This document shows, one piece after another, positions 51,428-59,821 of a stretch of DNA of 64,000 bases. The DNA comes from Planctomycetota bacterium (lineage in GTDB: Bacteria; Planctomycetota; Uabimicrobiia; Uabimicrobiales; Uabimicrobiaceae): NCBI GenBank assembly GCA_029260735.1, contig JAJDCR010000079.1:52560-116559 (forward strand). The letters run 5' to 3'. Made by a program: the position numbers and the translations under genes. Each line of letters starts with the position of its first letter. Within the stretch, counting starts at the first letter, position 1. Below the pieces are notes generated by a model. The model did no database searches, was not told the DNA's origin, and saw nothing but the letters and a program-made list of their open reading frames with translations.

Positions 51428-52567
51428 ATGCAAGACATAGAATATCGCTCTCTCAGACAAGAAATTTCTTGGGAAAAATTAAATAATTTGTCTTTTAAAA
51501 CAAAATCTGATTCATCAGAACAGATATGTGCCCAAGATATTTGGAATAGTATTGAGGAAGATCCCAAACTACAAAAAAATAAGCCGGAGTTTTACTATCA
51601 AGTAGACCCTCGAAACCAACAAAAAATTCTCTATTGCCCAGCCCGATCTAAACGGCCTCACGATAGAGCGTTTTCTCTTCCGATTGGGCAAAGTGAAACT
51701 TGCTTTTGTCCTATTTGTGAAGGTGATACTACAAAAGTTTGGGATATTGCTGCCTTGAGTAAAGGACATACCTTTATTAACGAAAATCTTTACCCTGCAG
51801 TCTTTCCTCTTGCCGAGGAAACTTCATCGAGGAATATGGCTTCAGGTGTTCACTTACTTCAATGGCTAAGTAATGATCATCATAAGGATTATCACAACTT
51901 AGCTTGGGAAGATATCTTGGTAGGGTTAAAGAGTCTTGCAAAAATAGAGAAACTCCTTTTGCAAGGGCAAAAAAATCTAGAGATTTCAGATTGGGATGAA
52001 AAACAGTCATTGCATGGTTATTTTAGCATTATAAAAAACTATGGAATAACGGCGGGTTGTTCTCTTAGTCATGGTCACTTACAAATGATTCATAGCAATG
52101 TTTTTCCTCTGAGAATAGAGCAAGATAATGTTTTTGCTCAAAAACAGGAAAAGGGTTTTAGCGCCTTTCTTCAAGAGGAAAATAGGAGAAAGTTTTGTAT
52201 AACGAGCTATGATGAATTAGTGAAAGTGTACACTCCTTTTTGTTTGAAGCGTCCTTTGGAAGCAATCATTTGTTTTTGTGATGTTAGTAAAAACTATCTT
52301 TACCAACTATCTTTAGCAGAACTTTCTGGAACAGCAAAAGCCTTAAGAGAAATGACTGAGGTGTTACTTGCCATCATGAAAAATGAGATGGGGTTGGAAG
52401 GTGCTTATAATTTGGTTTTTCATACAGGTCCTGTTTCTGGGATGTATATAGAAATTTTACCTTGCACCCAAAGGCTAGGTGGTTATGAAAATTTAGGAAT
52501 GAACTTGTGTTCTTGGAGAGCAGAAGAATCTACCCAAATGTATCAAAAATATTTAGAAAATCTATAA
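51428..52567 (+). CDS. GalT-like nucleotidyltransferase (HIT superfamily; DUF4921-type)
   Basis: The 379-residue protein resembles galactose-1-phosphate uridylyltransferases. It has an RSKRPHDRAF binding segment, a zinc-site CPIC in ETCFCPICEG, an ENLYPAVFPL segment, and the catalytic HIT-type motif H-x-H-x-Q in SLSHGHLQMIHS. The C-terminal EILPCTQRLGGYENLGMN matches the family end. These enzymes swap nucleotide and sugar phosphates or phosphorylyse NDP-sugars; the substrate cannot be told. ATG 51428 is chosen because the earlier TTG lies within a -35 box. There is no obvious Shine-Dalgarno before it, so the start is only probable. Confidence 0.78.
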   Translation: MQDIEYRSLRQEISWEKLNNLSFKTKSDSSEQICAQDIWNSIEEDPKLQKNKPEFYYQVDPRNQQKILYCPARSKRPHDRAFSLPIGQSETCFCPICEGDTTKVWDIAALSKGHTFINENLYPAVFPLAEETSSRNMASGVHLLQWLSNDHHKDYHNLAWEDILVGLKSLAKIEKLLLQGQKNLEISDWDEKQSLHGYFSIIKNYGITAGCSLSHGHLQMIHSNVFPLRIEQDNVFAQKQEKGFSAFLQEENRRKFCITSYDELVKVYTPFCLKRPLEAIICFCDVSKNYLYQLSLAELSGTAKALREMTEVLLAIMKNEMGLEGAYNLVFHTGPVSGMYIEILPCTQRLGGYENLGMNLCSWRAEESTQMYQKYLENL

Positions 52568-52578
52568 CATGTTTATAT

Positions 52579-52597
52579 AGGGCGTGTCCCTATTCAA
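52579..52597. repeat. Half copy of the AGGGCGTG dispersed repeat
   Basis: AGGGCGTGTCCCTATTCAA follows the GalT-like stop by 11 nt. It matches the half copy at 42032 at 17 of 19 positions and the ends of the full palindromes. Confidence 0.65.
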
Positions 52598-52613
52598 AGT
52601 GAGGTACAAAAAA

Positions 52614-53009
52614 ATGAAAATAGTGAAGCAACTTGCTATCTTTCTAGAAAATCAACCAGGTGCGCTTTTAGGGGTAACAAAAGATCTTGCTAGCAATGGA
52701 GTTAACATTTTAGCAATATCTGTTTCTGACACAGTAGACCATGCTGTAATCAGAATGGTTGTGGATGAATCAACTAAAGCTATTCACCTTTTGGGAGAAG
52801 CGGGAGTTTTGGTTGTAGAAAATGATCTACTGAGGATTGATTTACAAAATAGACCTGGAATTTTGGCGGAACTTTGCCAGACTCTTCTGGAGCTTGAGAT
52901 GAATATTGAGTATGCCTATGGTAGCACAGGAAGCTCTGATATTGGCATGATGTATATTCGCGTAATGAACCCCGGTAAAGTCTTAGAAGTTCTGCAAGGT
53001 AAGTTTTAA
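52614..53009 (+). CDS. Tandem ACT-domain protein
   Basis: The 131-residue protein consists of two ACT domains. The first is LAIFLENQPGALLGVTKDLASNGVNILAISV, the second LLRIDLQNRPGILAELCQTLLELEMNIEYAYG. ACT domains bind amino acids or similar small ligands and regulate enzymes. Stand-alone double-ACT proteins are common in bacteria and mostly uncharacterised. ATG 52614 has GAGG at 9 nt; an in-frame GTG at 52584 lies inside a repeat and is rejected. The PcnB-like gene follows by 10 nt, so the two are probably co-transcribed. Confidence 0.88.
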   Translation: MKIVKQLAIFLENQPGALLGVTKDLASNGVNILAISVSDTVDHAVIRMVVDESTKAIHLLGEAGVLVVENDLLRIDLQNRPGILAELCQTLLELEMNIEYAYGSTGSSDIGMMYIRVMNPGKVLEVLQGKF

Positions 53010-53019
53010 CAGTAAACAT

Positions 53020-54258
53020 ATGATTGAAAATTCTCAGGCGAACTTAAAACGAAAAACGAAAATAAAATTTCCGCTAGTAAAACCGTTGTCTCATGATCTT
53101 TTTGACCGTGATGCAATTAAAGTTTATCAGAGGTTACGCCGATTCGACCATGAAGCTTATTTTGTGGGGGGATGTATCCGAGACTTACTTTTAGGGAGCA
53201 CTCCAAAAGATTTTGACTTAGTTACATCGGCTCCTCCCAAACAAGTGCGAGGTATTTTTCGCAATAGCCGTATTATTGGAAAAAGATTTCTCCTTGTAAA
53301 CGTATTGTTTGGTCGTAAAACAATTGAGGTTGCAACCTTTCGGAAAACTCCTTGGCAAGACGGAATCCCTAAAAATCAACAAAATATGCTCATACAACAT
53401 GATAACTTTTTTGGAAGTGATCTTGAAGATGCTATGCGGCGTGATTTTACAATTAACGCTCTCTTGTATTGTCCCGATGAAAGAGAAGTGGTTGACTACG
53501 TGGATGGGCTTCGTGATCTCCAAGAGGGAAAAATTCGTACTATAGGTGATCCTTTTATTAAAATGGCTGAGGATCCCATTCGGATTATAAGGGCACTGAA
53601 ATTTGCGGCCAAGCTAAACTTTGATATTGTTCCCAGTGTGGCTCGGGCAATTGATGAGTGTTCCTCTCAACTTACCCTAAGTCCTCGACCACGGGTTCTT
53701 TTAGAAATCTTGAAAATTTTAAGGGGCGGGCAAGTGCTACCTTGCTTTGAGCAAATGGCAAAAAGCCCTGCTTTGGAAGTTATTCTTCCGGATTTATCTA
53801 AGCTTTGGTTCAACGAATCCTCTTATATGTTAAACTTCAAAGAACACTTAAGTGCTTTAGATTATATTGATGCGGAAGAGAGAGCCTTTTTTTCTGACGC
53901 ATCTCTTTTAACCATTTTGTCTTTACCACTACTGGATTCTAAAGCGAAAGAGGGGAAAGTTCCTCTTACAAGTGATTATTTTGAAAAGAACTTAAAAGGG
54001 ATGGCGGAAAGCTTAAATCTCTCTAAGCGGATGTTAGAGAAAATACGCAATATTATTGCTATACAACCGCGTTTAGAGAAGAAAAGTAAATCTTGTATTC
54101 GGTATTTAGCTCATTACCCAGAAGCTATGGAATTCTTGAAAATAAGAACTCTAGGAGGACTTGCTCCAAGAGACTCTTTGCATTTTTGGGAAAACTACAT
54201 GGAACAGAATCCCTGCAAGAAAAAGCGTAAGCGCTCTCGTCGTCCCCCTCAGGTGTGA
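53020..54258 (+). CDS. pcnB: Poly(A) polymerase / tRNA nucleotidyltransferase family (PcnB-like)
   Basis: The 412-residue class II nucleotidyltransferase has the head motif YFVGGCIRDLLLGSTPKDFDLVTSA with two catalytic acidic residues (the D-F-D pair), followed by RNSRIIGKRFLLVNVLFGRKTIEVATFR, which is closer to PcnB than to CCA-adding enzymes. It continues with RRDFTINALLYCP and EDPIRIIRALKFAAKL. PcnB adds poly(A) tails that promote RNA decay. The extension after about residue 330 is Lys/Arg-rich at its end (CKKKRKRSRR), fitting RNA binding. PcnB and CCA enzymes cannot be separated with certainty from sequence alone. Confidence 0.87.
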   Translation: MIENSQANLKRKTKIKFPLVKPLSHDLFDRDAIKVYQRLRRFDHEAYFVGGCIRDLLLGSTPKDFDLVTSAPPKQVRGIFRNSRIIGKRFLLVNVLFGRKTIEVATFRKTPWQDGIPKNQQNMLIQHDNFFGSDLEDAMRRDFTINALLYCPDEREVVDYVDGLRDLQEGKIRTIGDPFIKMAEDPIRIIRALKFAAKLNFDIVPSVARAIDECSSQLTLSPRPRVLLEILKILRGGQVLPCFEQMAKSPALEVILPDLSKLWFNESSYMLNFKEHLSALDYIDAEERAFFSDASLLTILSLPLLDSKAKEGKVPLTSDYFEKNLKGMAESLNLSKRMLEKIRNIIAIQPRLEKKSKSCIRYLAHYPEAMEFLKIRTLGGLAPRDSLHFWENYMEQNPCKKKRKRSRRPPQV

Positions 54259-54273
54259 AAATGAGCAAGATAT

Positions 54274-54311
54274 TATAAGGTCTGGAGGACAATTTTGCCT
54301 CCAGCCTTATA
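54274..54311. terminator. Bidirectional terminator-type hairpin between pcnB and purA
   Basis: TATAAGG-T-CTGGAGG pairs with CCTCCAG-CCTTATA across a 9-nt loop, with one bulged T. It sits in the 56-nt gap between the convergent genes. Confidence 0.8.
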
Positions 54312-54314
54312 TCT

Positions 54315-55595
54315 TTACAGTTCTCGAAAAATAGTTCGATCCCGCTCTGGGCCAACGGAAATAATTTCTACAGGTACTCCCGAAAATTCCTCAATTCTCT
54401 GTACATACTTTTTGCAGTTGAGAGGAAGATCTGCAAATGACAGGCAGCGGGAAATATCTTCTTCCCAACCATCCAGTTCTTCGTATATGGGATTGACCGA
54501 GTCTAGTATACGAGTGTCAGATGGATAGCTTTCTAAGCGTTGTCCTTGGTACTCATAGCCGAGGCAAACTTTGATAGGGTGAATTCCCTTAAGAACGTCT
54601 AGTTTGGTTAAAACAACGGCATCCAGACCATTTAGACGATGGACGTACTTCAGCATTTCTAGATCAAGCCAGCCACAGCGCCTAGGGCGTCCGGTGGTTG
54701 TTCCAAATTCTTTTCCTGCTTTTCTAAGTTCCTCTCCGACACCTCCTTCTATTTCGGTGGGAAATGGACCTCCTCCTACTCGCGTCGTGTATGCTTTAAT
54801 CACTCCCATCACTTTGTGAATTTTCTTCATACTGACTCCCGCTCCTATAGATGCTTGGCTAGCAACTGTATTAGAAGAGGTAACAAAAGGATAGGTGCCA
54901 TGGTCTATTCCTAAGAACATTCCTTGGGCACCCTCAAAAAGAATTCGTCCACCACTCGCATCAATTTTTTCAAGTAAAGCTGAGGTATCTACGATTCTTT
55001 CCTGAAGGGCCTTTCCATAGTTGGAATAAGATTCATAAATTTCATTTTCAGAAATAGAATCATTTTCTCCTCCAAAGGCTTGAATCAACTGCTTTTTAAA
55101 AGGAACGATATCGCTGAGCTTTTGTTTGAGAACTTCTGGATTAACTAGATCCAACATACGAATTCCAATGCGAGTGATTTTATCTGCATAGCATGGGCCA
55201 ATACCTCTTTTGGTGGTACCTATTTTCTGTTTTCCTCGCAAATTTTCTTCTAGAGTTTCCCATACTTTATGGTAGGGCATAATAACGTGAGCGCGGTCAC
55301 TGATAAAAAGATTTTTGCAGTCAACTCCACGCTCTTGAAGGGCTTCTATTTCTTGAAGTAAAACTTGCGGATCAATGACCATTCCATTTCCTAAAATGCA
55401 TTTTTTTCCAGGATAGAGAATACCAGAGGGCACTAAATGTAATTTATATACTTTATCTTCTATAACTAAAGTATGCCCAGCATTGTTGCCTCCTTGGAAA
55501 CGAACTATTGCATCGTAGTTTTCTGCCAAAAGATCGACTATTTTTCCCTTTCCTTCGTCTCCCCATTGAGCCCCTAAAATCACTGTATTTTTCAT
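54315..55595 (-). CDS. purA: Adenylosuccinate synthetase
   Basis: The 426-residue enzyme joins IMP and aspartate with GTP to form adenylosuccinate, the first step from IMP to AMP. The N-terminus has the P-loop GAQWGDEGKGKIVD with catalytic Asp. It continues with RFQGGNNAGHTLVIED and the catalytic His in NAGHT, the segment IGTTKRGIGPCYADK, the central FEGAQGMFLGIDHGTYPFVTSSN, and TTTGRPRRCGWLD. Length and order match PurA throughout. It stands alone, separated from pcnB by a terminator and from the next gene by a repeat. Confidence 0.98.
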   Translation of the reverse strand: MKNTVILGAQWGDEGKGKIVDLLAENYDAIVRFQGGNNAGHTLVIEDKVYKLHLVPSGILYPGKKCILGNGMVIDPQVLLQEIEALQERGVDCKNLFISDRAHVIMPYHKVWETLEENLRGKQKIGTTKRGIGPCYADKITRIGIRMLDLVNPEVLKQKLSDIVPFKKQLIQAFGGENDSISENEIYESYSNYGKALQERIVDTSALLEKIDASGGRILFEGAQGMFLGIDHGTYPFVTSSNTVASQASIGAGVSMKKIHKVMGVIKAYTTRVGGGPFPTEIEGGVGEELRKAGKEFGTTTGRPRRCGWLDLEMLKYVHRLNGLDAVVLTKLDVLKGIHPIKVCLGYEYQGQRLESYPSDTRILDSVNPIYEELDGWEEDISRCLSFADLPLNCKKYVQRIEEFSGVPVEIISVGPERDRTIFREL

Positions 55596-55618
55596 AATGA
55601 ACTTTATTCCTAAAGAGT

Positions 55619-55730
55619 AGGTCGTGCCCTCATTCTGCTTATGTTTTGTATTTTTTTAGCAAATAGTAAAGAAACTACCTTGAACTCAAAATTACTGAGT
55701 TGCGTGGTGGGTTGAATGAGAACACACGCT
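55619..55730. repeat. Dispersed palindromic repeat, copy C (about 112 bp, diverged)
   Basis: The ends AGGTCGTGCCCTCATTCTGC and GTTGAATGAGAACACACGCT are diverged arms of the family. Read in reverse, its interior matches copy B (AGTTCAAGGTAGTTTCTTTACTATTTGCTAAAAAAA against AGTTCAAAATAGTTTTCCTAGTTATTGCTAAAAAAA, given here in part). It lies between purA and the BatD-like gene. Confidence 0.8.
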
Positions 55731-55752
55731 GTATGTAGTGTTTAATATAAAA

Positions 55753-56748
55753 TTAAGAATTCTTTTTTAGAAGCCCCATAAAATTTTTTGCCGTAGCTAG
55801 GCTATTTTCAACTTCTAAAAAAGAAGGGTTTTGGCCAGCATATTTGACAATATCAGCGGCTTTTAAAAACATGCTTAATTTTTCCTTCTCTTCTTTGTTG
55901 AGTCCAGGGAAGGAAAATAAGGTCAGGAAGAATTCTTCGCTTGTTTGTCGAGCTGCTTGTAAGTCATATTTACACTCAATGTATTCCCGAACAATGCGAG
56001 TTAATTCAAAATAGAATAAACGATATTCTTTATTTTCAAGATATTTCTTTTGTAGAAGGAGAGATAAACTTTCTTCCGCCAATTCTTCAGGAGAAGGAAG
56101 TTCTTCGACCTCTGGAGAGGAAGAAATGTGCTTTTTCCAAATAAAGTAGAATAAAAAGAGAAAGCTCAATCCTAAAAGTACTAAGAAAATCTTGGAAATT
56201 CTTTGCTGGGTAGGAAGATCTTTTATCTTTTGAATAGAAAAAATATCTTTCTTGTCCATCTCCTTGGCTATATTTTTGTCCGAAAGAATTTCCAATTTTA
56301 AATCTGTAATTAATGCGGAGTAACCTGTGTTTTTCTGTGGTTTTTGCTTTTTTTGATAGCGAAAATCCAAAGGAGGGAGCAATATTTCGCCACTCTCAAG
56401 AGCTTCCATACTTCCTTCCCAATGATAAACCTTATTTTTGTTTTGAAGAAGAGGAGGATTTTTCCATAGGTAATGGAAATAAAAGAAATTTTTCCACTCT
56501 TCTTCCAAGGAAGGGAGTAATAGTTCGTATTCTGGAGGGGTAGTGACCTTTAAGGAAACTTGAATCAACTCGTTCAAGAGAGGTTTGGCAGGTGCCATCT
56601 CCCACTCAATTCTTAAAGGTCCTTTGTTATATTCTTTTCTTTGAATAGTGGGAGATGGGTTTTCCTTTTTGGAGCGCTCTTTTTCCGAGCATGCAAAAAG
56701 AAAAACTAGACATAACAATACAAGGATACTTTTCTTTTTCTTTTTCAT
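55753..56748 (-). CDS. Membrane lipoprotein with BatD/DUF4381-like layout
   Basis: The 331-residue protein has a lipoprotein signal (MKKKKKSILVLLCLVFLFAC, Cys about residue 20). The extracytoplasmic part spans about residues 21-185 and includes a beta-rich segment with LNELIQVSLKVTTPPEYELLLPSL. A single membrane helix at about 186-206 (IFLVLLGLSFLFLFYFIW) is followed by a helical cytoplasmic region of about 120 residues with LFYFELTRIVREYIECKY. That layout and the latter motif are seen in BatD-linked and DUF4381 proteins that accompany MoxR ATPases. No MoxR, DUF58 or BatA gene is adjacent, so assignment is tentative. Confidence 0.62.
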   Translation of the reverse strand: MKKKKKSILVLLCLVFLFACSEKERSKKENPSPTIQRKEYNKGPLRIEWEMAPAKPLLNELIQVSLKVTTPPEYELLLPSLEEEWKNFFYFHYLWKNPPLLQNKNKVYHWEGSMEALESGEILLPPLDFRYQKKQKPQKNTGYSALITDLKLEILSDKNIAKEMDKKDIFSIQKIKDLPTQQRISKIFLVLLGLSFLFLFYFIWKKHISSSPEVEELPSPEELAEESLSLLLQKKYLENKEYRLFYFELTRIVREYIECKYDLQAARQTSEEFFLTLFSFPGLNKEEKEKLSMFLKAADIVKYAGQNPSFLEVENSLATAKNFMGLLKKNS

Positions 56749-56794
56749 CTCAGATCTATTTTTACATCCATTTCTAGAATAGTTGATAAGAAAG

Positions 56795-57535
56795 CTATTC
56801 TTCGTCTAAAATAGCTTCATCAATGTCGAATTCTCCTAACATCTCTTCCTCTGTTGTTTCGTATGTTTCCGTGTTTTCGGTATTTTTCTCAGGAGATTCG
56901 GAGGATTCATCTATAACAAAAATATCTGTCTCGTTAACTTCTTCTTCGGAATCAGTTAAATCAAGAGGATTTTCGTTTGCAATACGACCCAGCTCTTTTG
57001 TTATGTCGAAAGTTTCTTCTTCGACAACAACTTCTTCTTTGATTTCTTCTTCTTTGGTTTCTGCATTTGCCTTAGATAGATTCTCTAGTTTTGCTTCTAG
57101 CTCATCTTCCAAATTGGAAACTACTTCCTCCGAAGAGACTTGGAAACTATTTACTTCTTTTTTTTCTTCTATGGGATTAGAAACGATAAGCTCAGGCTTA
57201 GACTCTTCTACTTCCATAGATATCTCAACTACTTCAGCTTTTGTCGTAGGAGTTTCTGTTACTGGAGAAATTTCTTCCGTTGTTACTTGAGAAGTTGGAA
57301 CTTCTTGCGAAGTAAAATTGGAAGAAGCATTCTCTACTTCAGCTGCTTCGGAAGTCTTTTTTTTGTCTATAGTTTCTTCCGCGTTAGAGGCCGGAGATTC
57401 AGTTTCTTCTGCAGTAGTGATCATTTCCTCTGGAAAAAGGAAAGCTTTTGGCTGAGGAGACTTTTTCTCTGAACAGGCCGCAAGAAAAAACAAAATTAAG
57501 GACAAGCATATGCTGGTTTCTATTATTTTTCTCAT
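56795..57535 (-). CDS. Acidic lipoprotein with conserved C-terminal tail
   Basis: Start at ATG 57533-57535 (AAAGAG upstream) gives 246 residues with a lipoprotein signal (MRKIIETSICLSLILFFLAAC, Cys about residue 21). An 18-codon upstream extension is open but would hide the signal. The mature part is low-complexity, dominated by Glu, Ser, Thr and Val, and is probably disordered. The last 18 residues (EEEMLGEFDIDEAILDEE) nearly repeat the end of the next gene's product, although the two proteins are otherwise different. Function unknown. Confidence 0.7.
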   Translation of the reverse strand: MRKIIETSICLSLILFFLAACSEKKSPQPKAFLFPEEMITTAEETESPASNAEETIDKKKTSEAAEVENASSNFTSQEVPTSQVTTEEISPVTETPTTKAEVVEISMEVEESKPELIVSNPIEEKKEVNSFQVSSEEVVSNLEDELEAKLENLSKANAETKEEEIKEEVVVEEETFDITKELGRIANENPLDLTDSEEEVNETDIFVIDESSESPEKNTENTETYETTEEEMLGEFDIDEAILDEE

Positions 57536-57605
57536 AGAAAACTCTTTATGGTAAAAGGACCTAATGAATAACTTTTTCCCGTAAGACAAAAGGACTGGAT
57601 TTTAA

Positions 57606-57680
57606 TGAGAGAAGCACAGGCACTACTGAATTAAAGATCTCTATGAGATCTCTAAAAACAGTAGTCGAGTACTTCTCTCA
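57606..57680 (-). terminator. Long hairpin after the DUF11 lipoprotein gene
   Basis: TGAGAGAAG (57606-57614) pairs with CTTCTCTCA (57672-57680), with an inner ACTACTG/CAGTAGT stem and an AGATCTC/GAGATCT hairpin in the loop. It lies 8 nt past the DUF11 gene on its strand and may be its terminator, though the T run is weak. Confidence 0.65.
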
Positions 57681-57688
57681 AAAAACGA

Positions 57689-59734
57689 CTAGTCTTCTAA
57701 AATAGCTTCATCGATATCAAACTCTCCAAACATTTCTTCCTCAGTGGAACTATCTTCCTCTGATGGTTTTTCCGTATTATCAGAAGAGGGTTCGGTAATT
57801 TCAAAAGATTCGGTAGACTCCGTAGTTTCAGTTTCCTCTTCAGAAAAAGATTCTTCTGTTTCTGTGGAACTACTCTCCTCTGTCGTTTCAGTTTCCTCTT
57901 CAGAAAAAGATTCTTCTTCCGATTCGGAAAGAGCTTCTTCTAGTAAACTTTCTTCTAAACTTTGTTCTAAAGTTTCTTCGATGTTTACAGTTGAGGTTTC
58001 TGTTGTTGTTTCGGAAACAGTAGTTTCACTACTTGTAGTTTCACTTGTCGTTTCACTACTTGTAGTTTCACTTGTCGTTTCCTCTTCTTCATCTCCTATT
58101 GCTGTTGTCGGTTCTTGTGAGGTTAATATCTTGTTGAAATCATCTGATTTGATTTTCAAAGTATTGAGTAAATCTCCTTTTTTGATAACCTTTACTTTAA
58201 CCTCGATAGATAGTTCTTCTCCAGGAGATAACTTAGGGATATTATCAAAGGTAACTCCTTGGCCTTTCACATTATGGTTTATTGTAAAACCCACTCCGGT
58301 AACAGAAGCAGAAACAAACTCTACTTGATCGGGAAGACGATCAAATACTGAAATATTGTTCGCGTCTTTAGACCCTCTGTTGCCTATACGAATGATGTAA
58401 GATGTGTCTGATCCTACAGCAACCGGGTCATTTGTGTCTGAATGAAAAATTTGGAGACCTGCAGAGCTATATATCTCTGTCGCTAGTCGTTTTTTGTCAA
58501 GAACCTCTTCTCCTAGCTTAGCTAAGGCTCGGCTAACAATTATACCTTCCTCGTTAGTGTTGCAGGTAACTTGAAAACTCCTACTTTCCCCAACAGGCAA
58601 ATCTCCTATTTCCCAGGTAAGGATTTTTTGCTGATCATTGTAAACACCTTCTGGAGTTGCTGAAATATAGCTTAGTTTTTCAGGGTCTAGTTGTAGTTTT
58701 AGAGAAGCGTTAGAAGCTAATGCTCCACCACTACTTTCTACAGTAAGTAGATATTCTAGCTCATTTTGTTTGTAAACTTTAGAAGGAGCGACAAAGCTTA
58801 ATTTTAGATTAGACTGAGAGGCTATGCTAAAATTAATTTGTGCTTCATCCAGTTTCGTTTGATCTAAGAAAACTTGCGTTTTTATAGGATATTCACCTGG
58901 ATCTTCTGCTTTTACTGTAAAGATATATTCTTTTTCTTCTCCTGGACCTAGTTGTTGGAAAACTAAATTTTGGATGGTTAATTTATCATCAATGAAGTTT
59001 AAACCGCTAGGAAGAGCTATTTGCAGGCGGTAAATATCAGCAGAATTCTTTCCAATATTGCGGATTAGACAAGTAAAAGTACTCGGTTGTCCTGCTACTC
59101 CTTGAGTTGTACCAGTTAATTCGCATTCAAGTTTTATCTCTGTTGGAGTGAAAAGATCTTCGAGTTCAGGCTCTTTGACTTTCTTATAAGGCTCTATCAA
59201 AGAAGGTTTACGCGGTCTATCAGTTAGGCCTTTTCTATGTTCTGGAGATTTTACATAGTTGCGCATAAAACAAAGAGCTTCATAGTATTTCTCTGTATCG
59301 GATTTATACCAAAACTGAGGGCCTAAGAGCCAGAAAGGAATTACACGCGTCCACAAAGGGGATAACAGTCGATCTGTAGCAATAATTTTATTGCTTTCCT
59401 CAACAGTGAGGACGTAGGGGGTAAAAACAGCATAGGTTAAATATGGACCAACTTCCGTTTGGATTTTAATTTCTCCGATGTCTCGGTATTTTACGATCCG
59501 ATTTTCGAAAGATAATTCTCTTTCTTTTAAATCAGAGAAATAGTTGTCTTCTACTATTACCTCAGGCATTTGGTAGATTCTTTCTTTCATATCCGACTTA
59601 ATATAACTGCGGATAATCCCTTTCGCTTGCTCTACTGTCATGTCTGAAGGGGGCTTAATAGTATATAAAGTGCATCCTGGAAGAAGTATCATAGCTAAAA
59701 CCATGACCAGAGTAAGGGCATAAGAAATCCTCAT
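57689..59734 (-). CDS. Lipoprotein with DUF11/CARDB-like repeats and acidic Ser/Thr tail
   Basis: The 681-residue protein starts at ATG 59732-59734 (AAAGGAG 5 nt upstream; a GTG one codon earlier is too close). It has a lipoprotein signal with lipobox LLPGC. After an unrecognised N-terminal domain come about three beta-sandwich repeats of DUF11/CARDB type (LECELTGTTQGVAGQPSTF; LSFVAPSKVYKQNELEY; DPVAVGSDTSYIIRIGNRG with FDRLPDQVEFVSAS). The last 140 residues are Ser/Thr/Glu low complexity with ETTSETTSSETTS runs. It ends EEEMFGEFDIDEAILED, shared with the 56795 protein. It is probably an envelope protein exposed outside the inner membrane. Confidence 0.78.
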   Translation of the reverse strand: MRISYALTLVMVLAMILLPGCTLYTIKPPSDMTVEQAKGIIRSYIKSDMKERIYQMPEVIVEDNYFSDLKERELSFENRIVKYRDIGEIKIQTEVGPYLTYAVFTPYVLTVEESNKIIATDRLLSPLWTRVIPFWLLGPQFWYKSDTEKYYEALCFMRNYVKSPEHRKGLTDRPRKPSLIEPYKKVKEPELEDLFTPTEIKLECELTGTTQGVAGQPSTFTCLIRNIGKNSADIYRLQIALPSGLNFIDDKLTIQNLVFQQLGPGEEKEYIFTVKAEDPGEYPIKTQVFLDQTKLDEAQINFSIASQSNLKLSFVAPSKVYKQNELEYLLTVESSGGALASNASLKLQLDPEKLSYISATPEGVYNDQQKILTWEIGDLPVGESRSFQVTCNTNEEGIIVSRALAKLGEEVLDKKRLATEIYSSAGLQIFHSDTNDPVAVGSDTSYIIRIGNRGSKDANNISVFDRLPDQVEFVSASVTGVGFTINHNVKGQGVTFDNIPKLSPGEELSIEVKVKVIKKGDLLNTLKIKSDDFNKILTSQEPTTAIGDEEEETTSETTSSETTSETTSSETTVSETTTETSTVNIEETLEQSLEESLLEEALSESEEESFSEEETETTEESSSTETEESFSEEETETTESTESFEITEPSSDNTEKPSEEDSSTEEEMFGEFDIDEAILED

Positions 59735-59821
59735 CACAACTCCTTTACATTTCCCGTTATATTCTTATTCTTTTTAAGAAATATAACAACATTCATCATC
59801 GATCCTATATAGCTTTTTGCT

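Noticed and set aside
56823..58328. Plus-strand Ser/Val-rich frames opposite the acidic lipoprotein genes
   Set aside because: They mirror the Glu/Ser/Thr low-complexity coding sequence of the minus-strand genes, which have signal peptides, ribosome-binding sites and a conserved tail.
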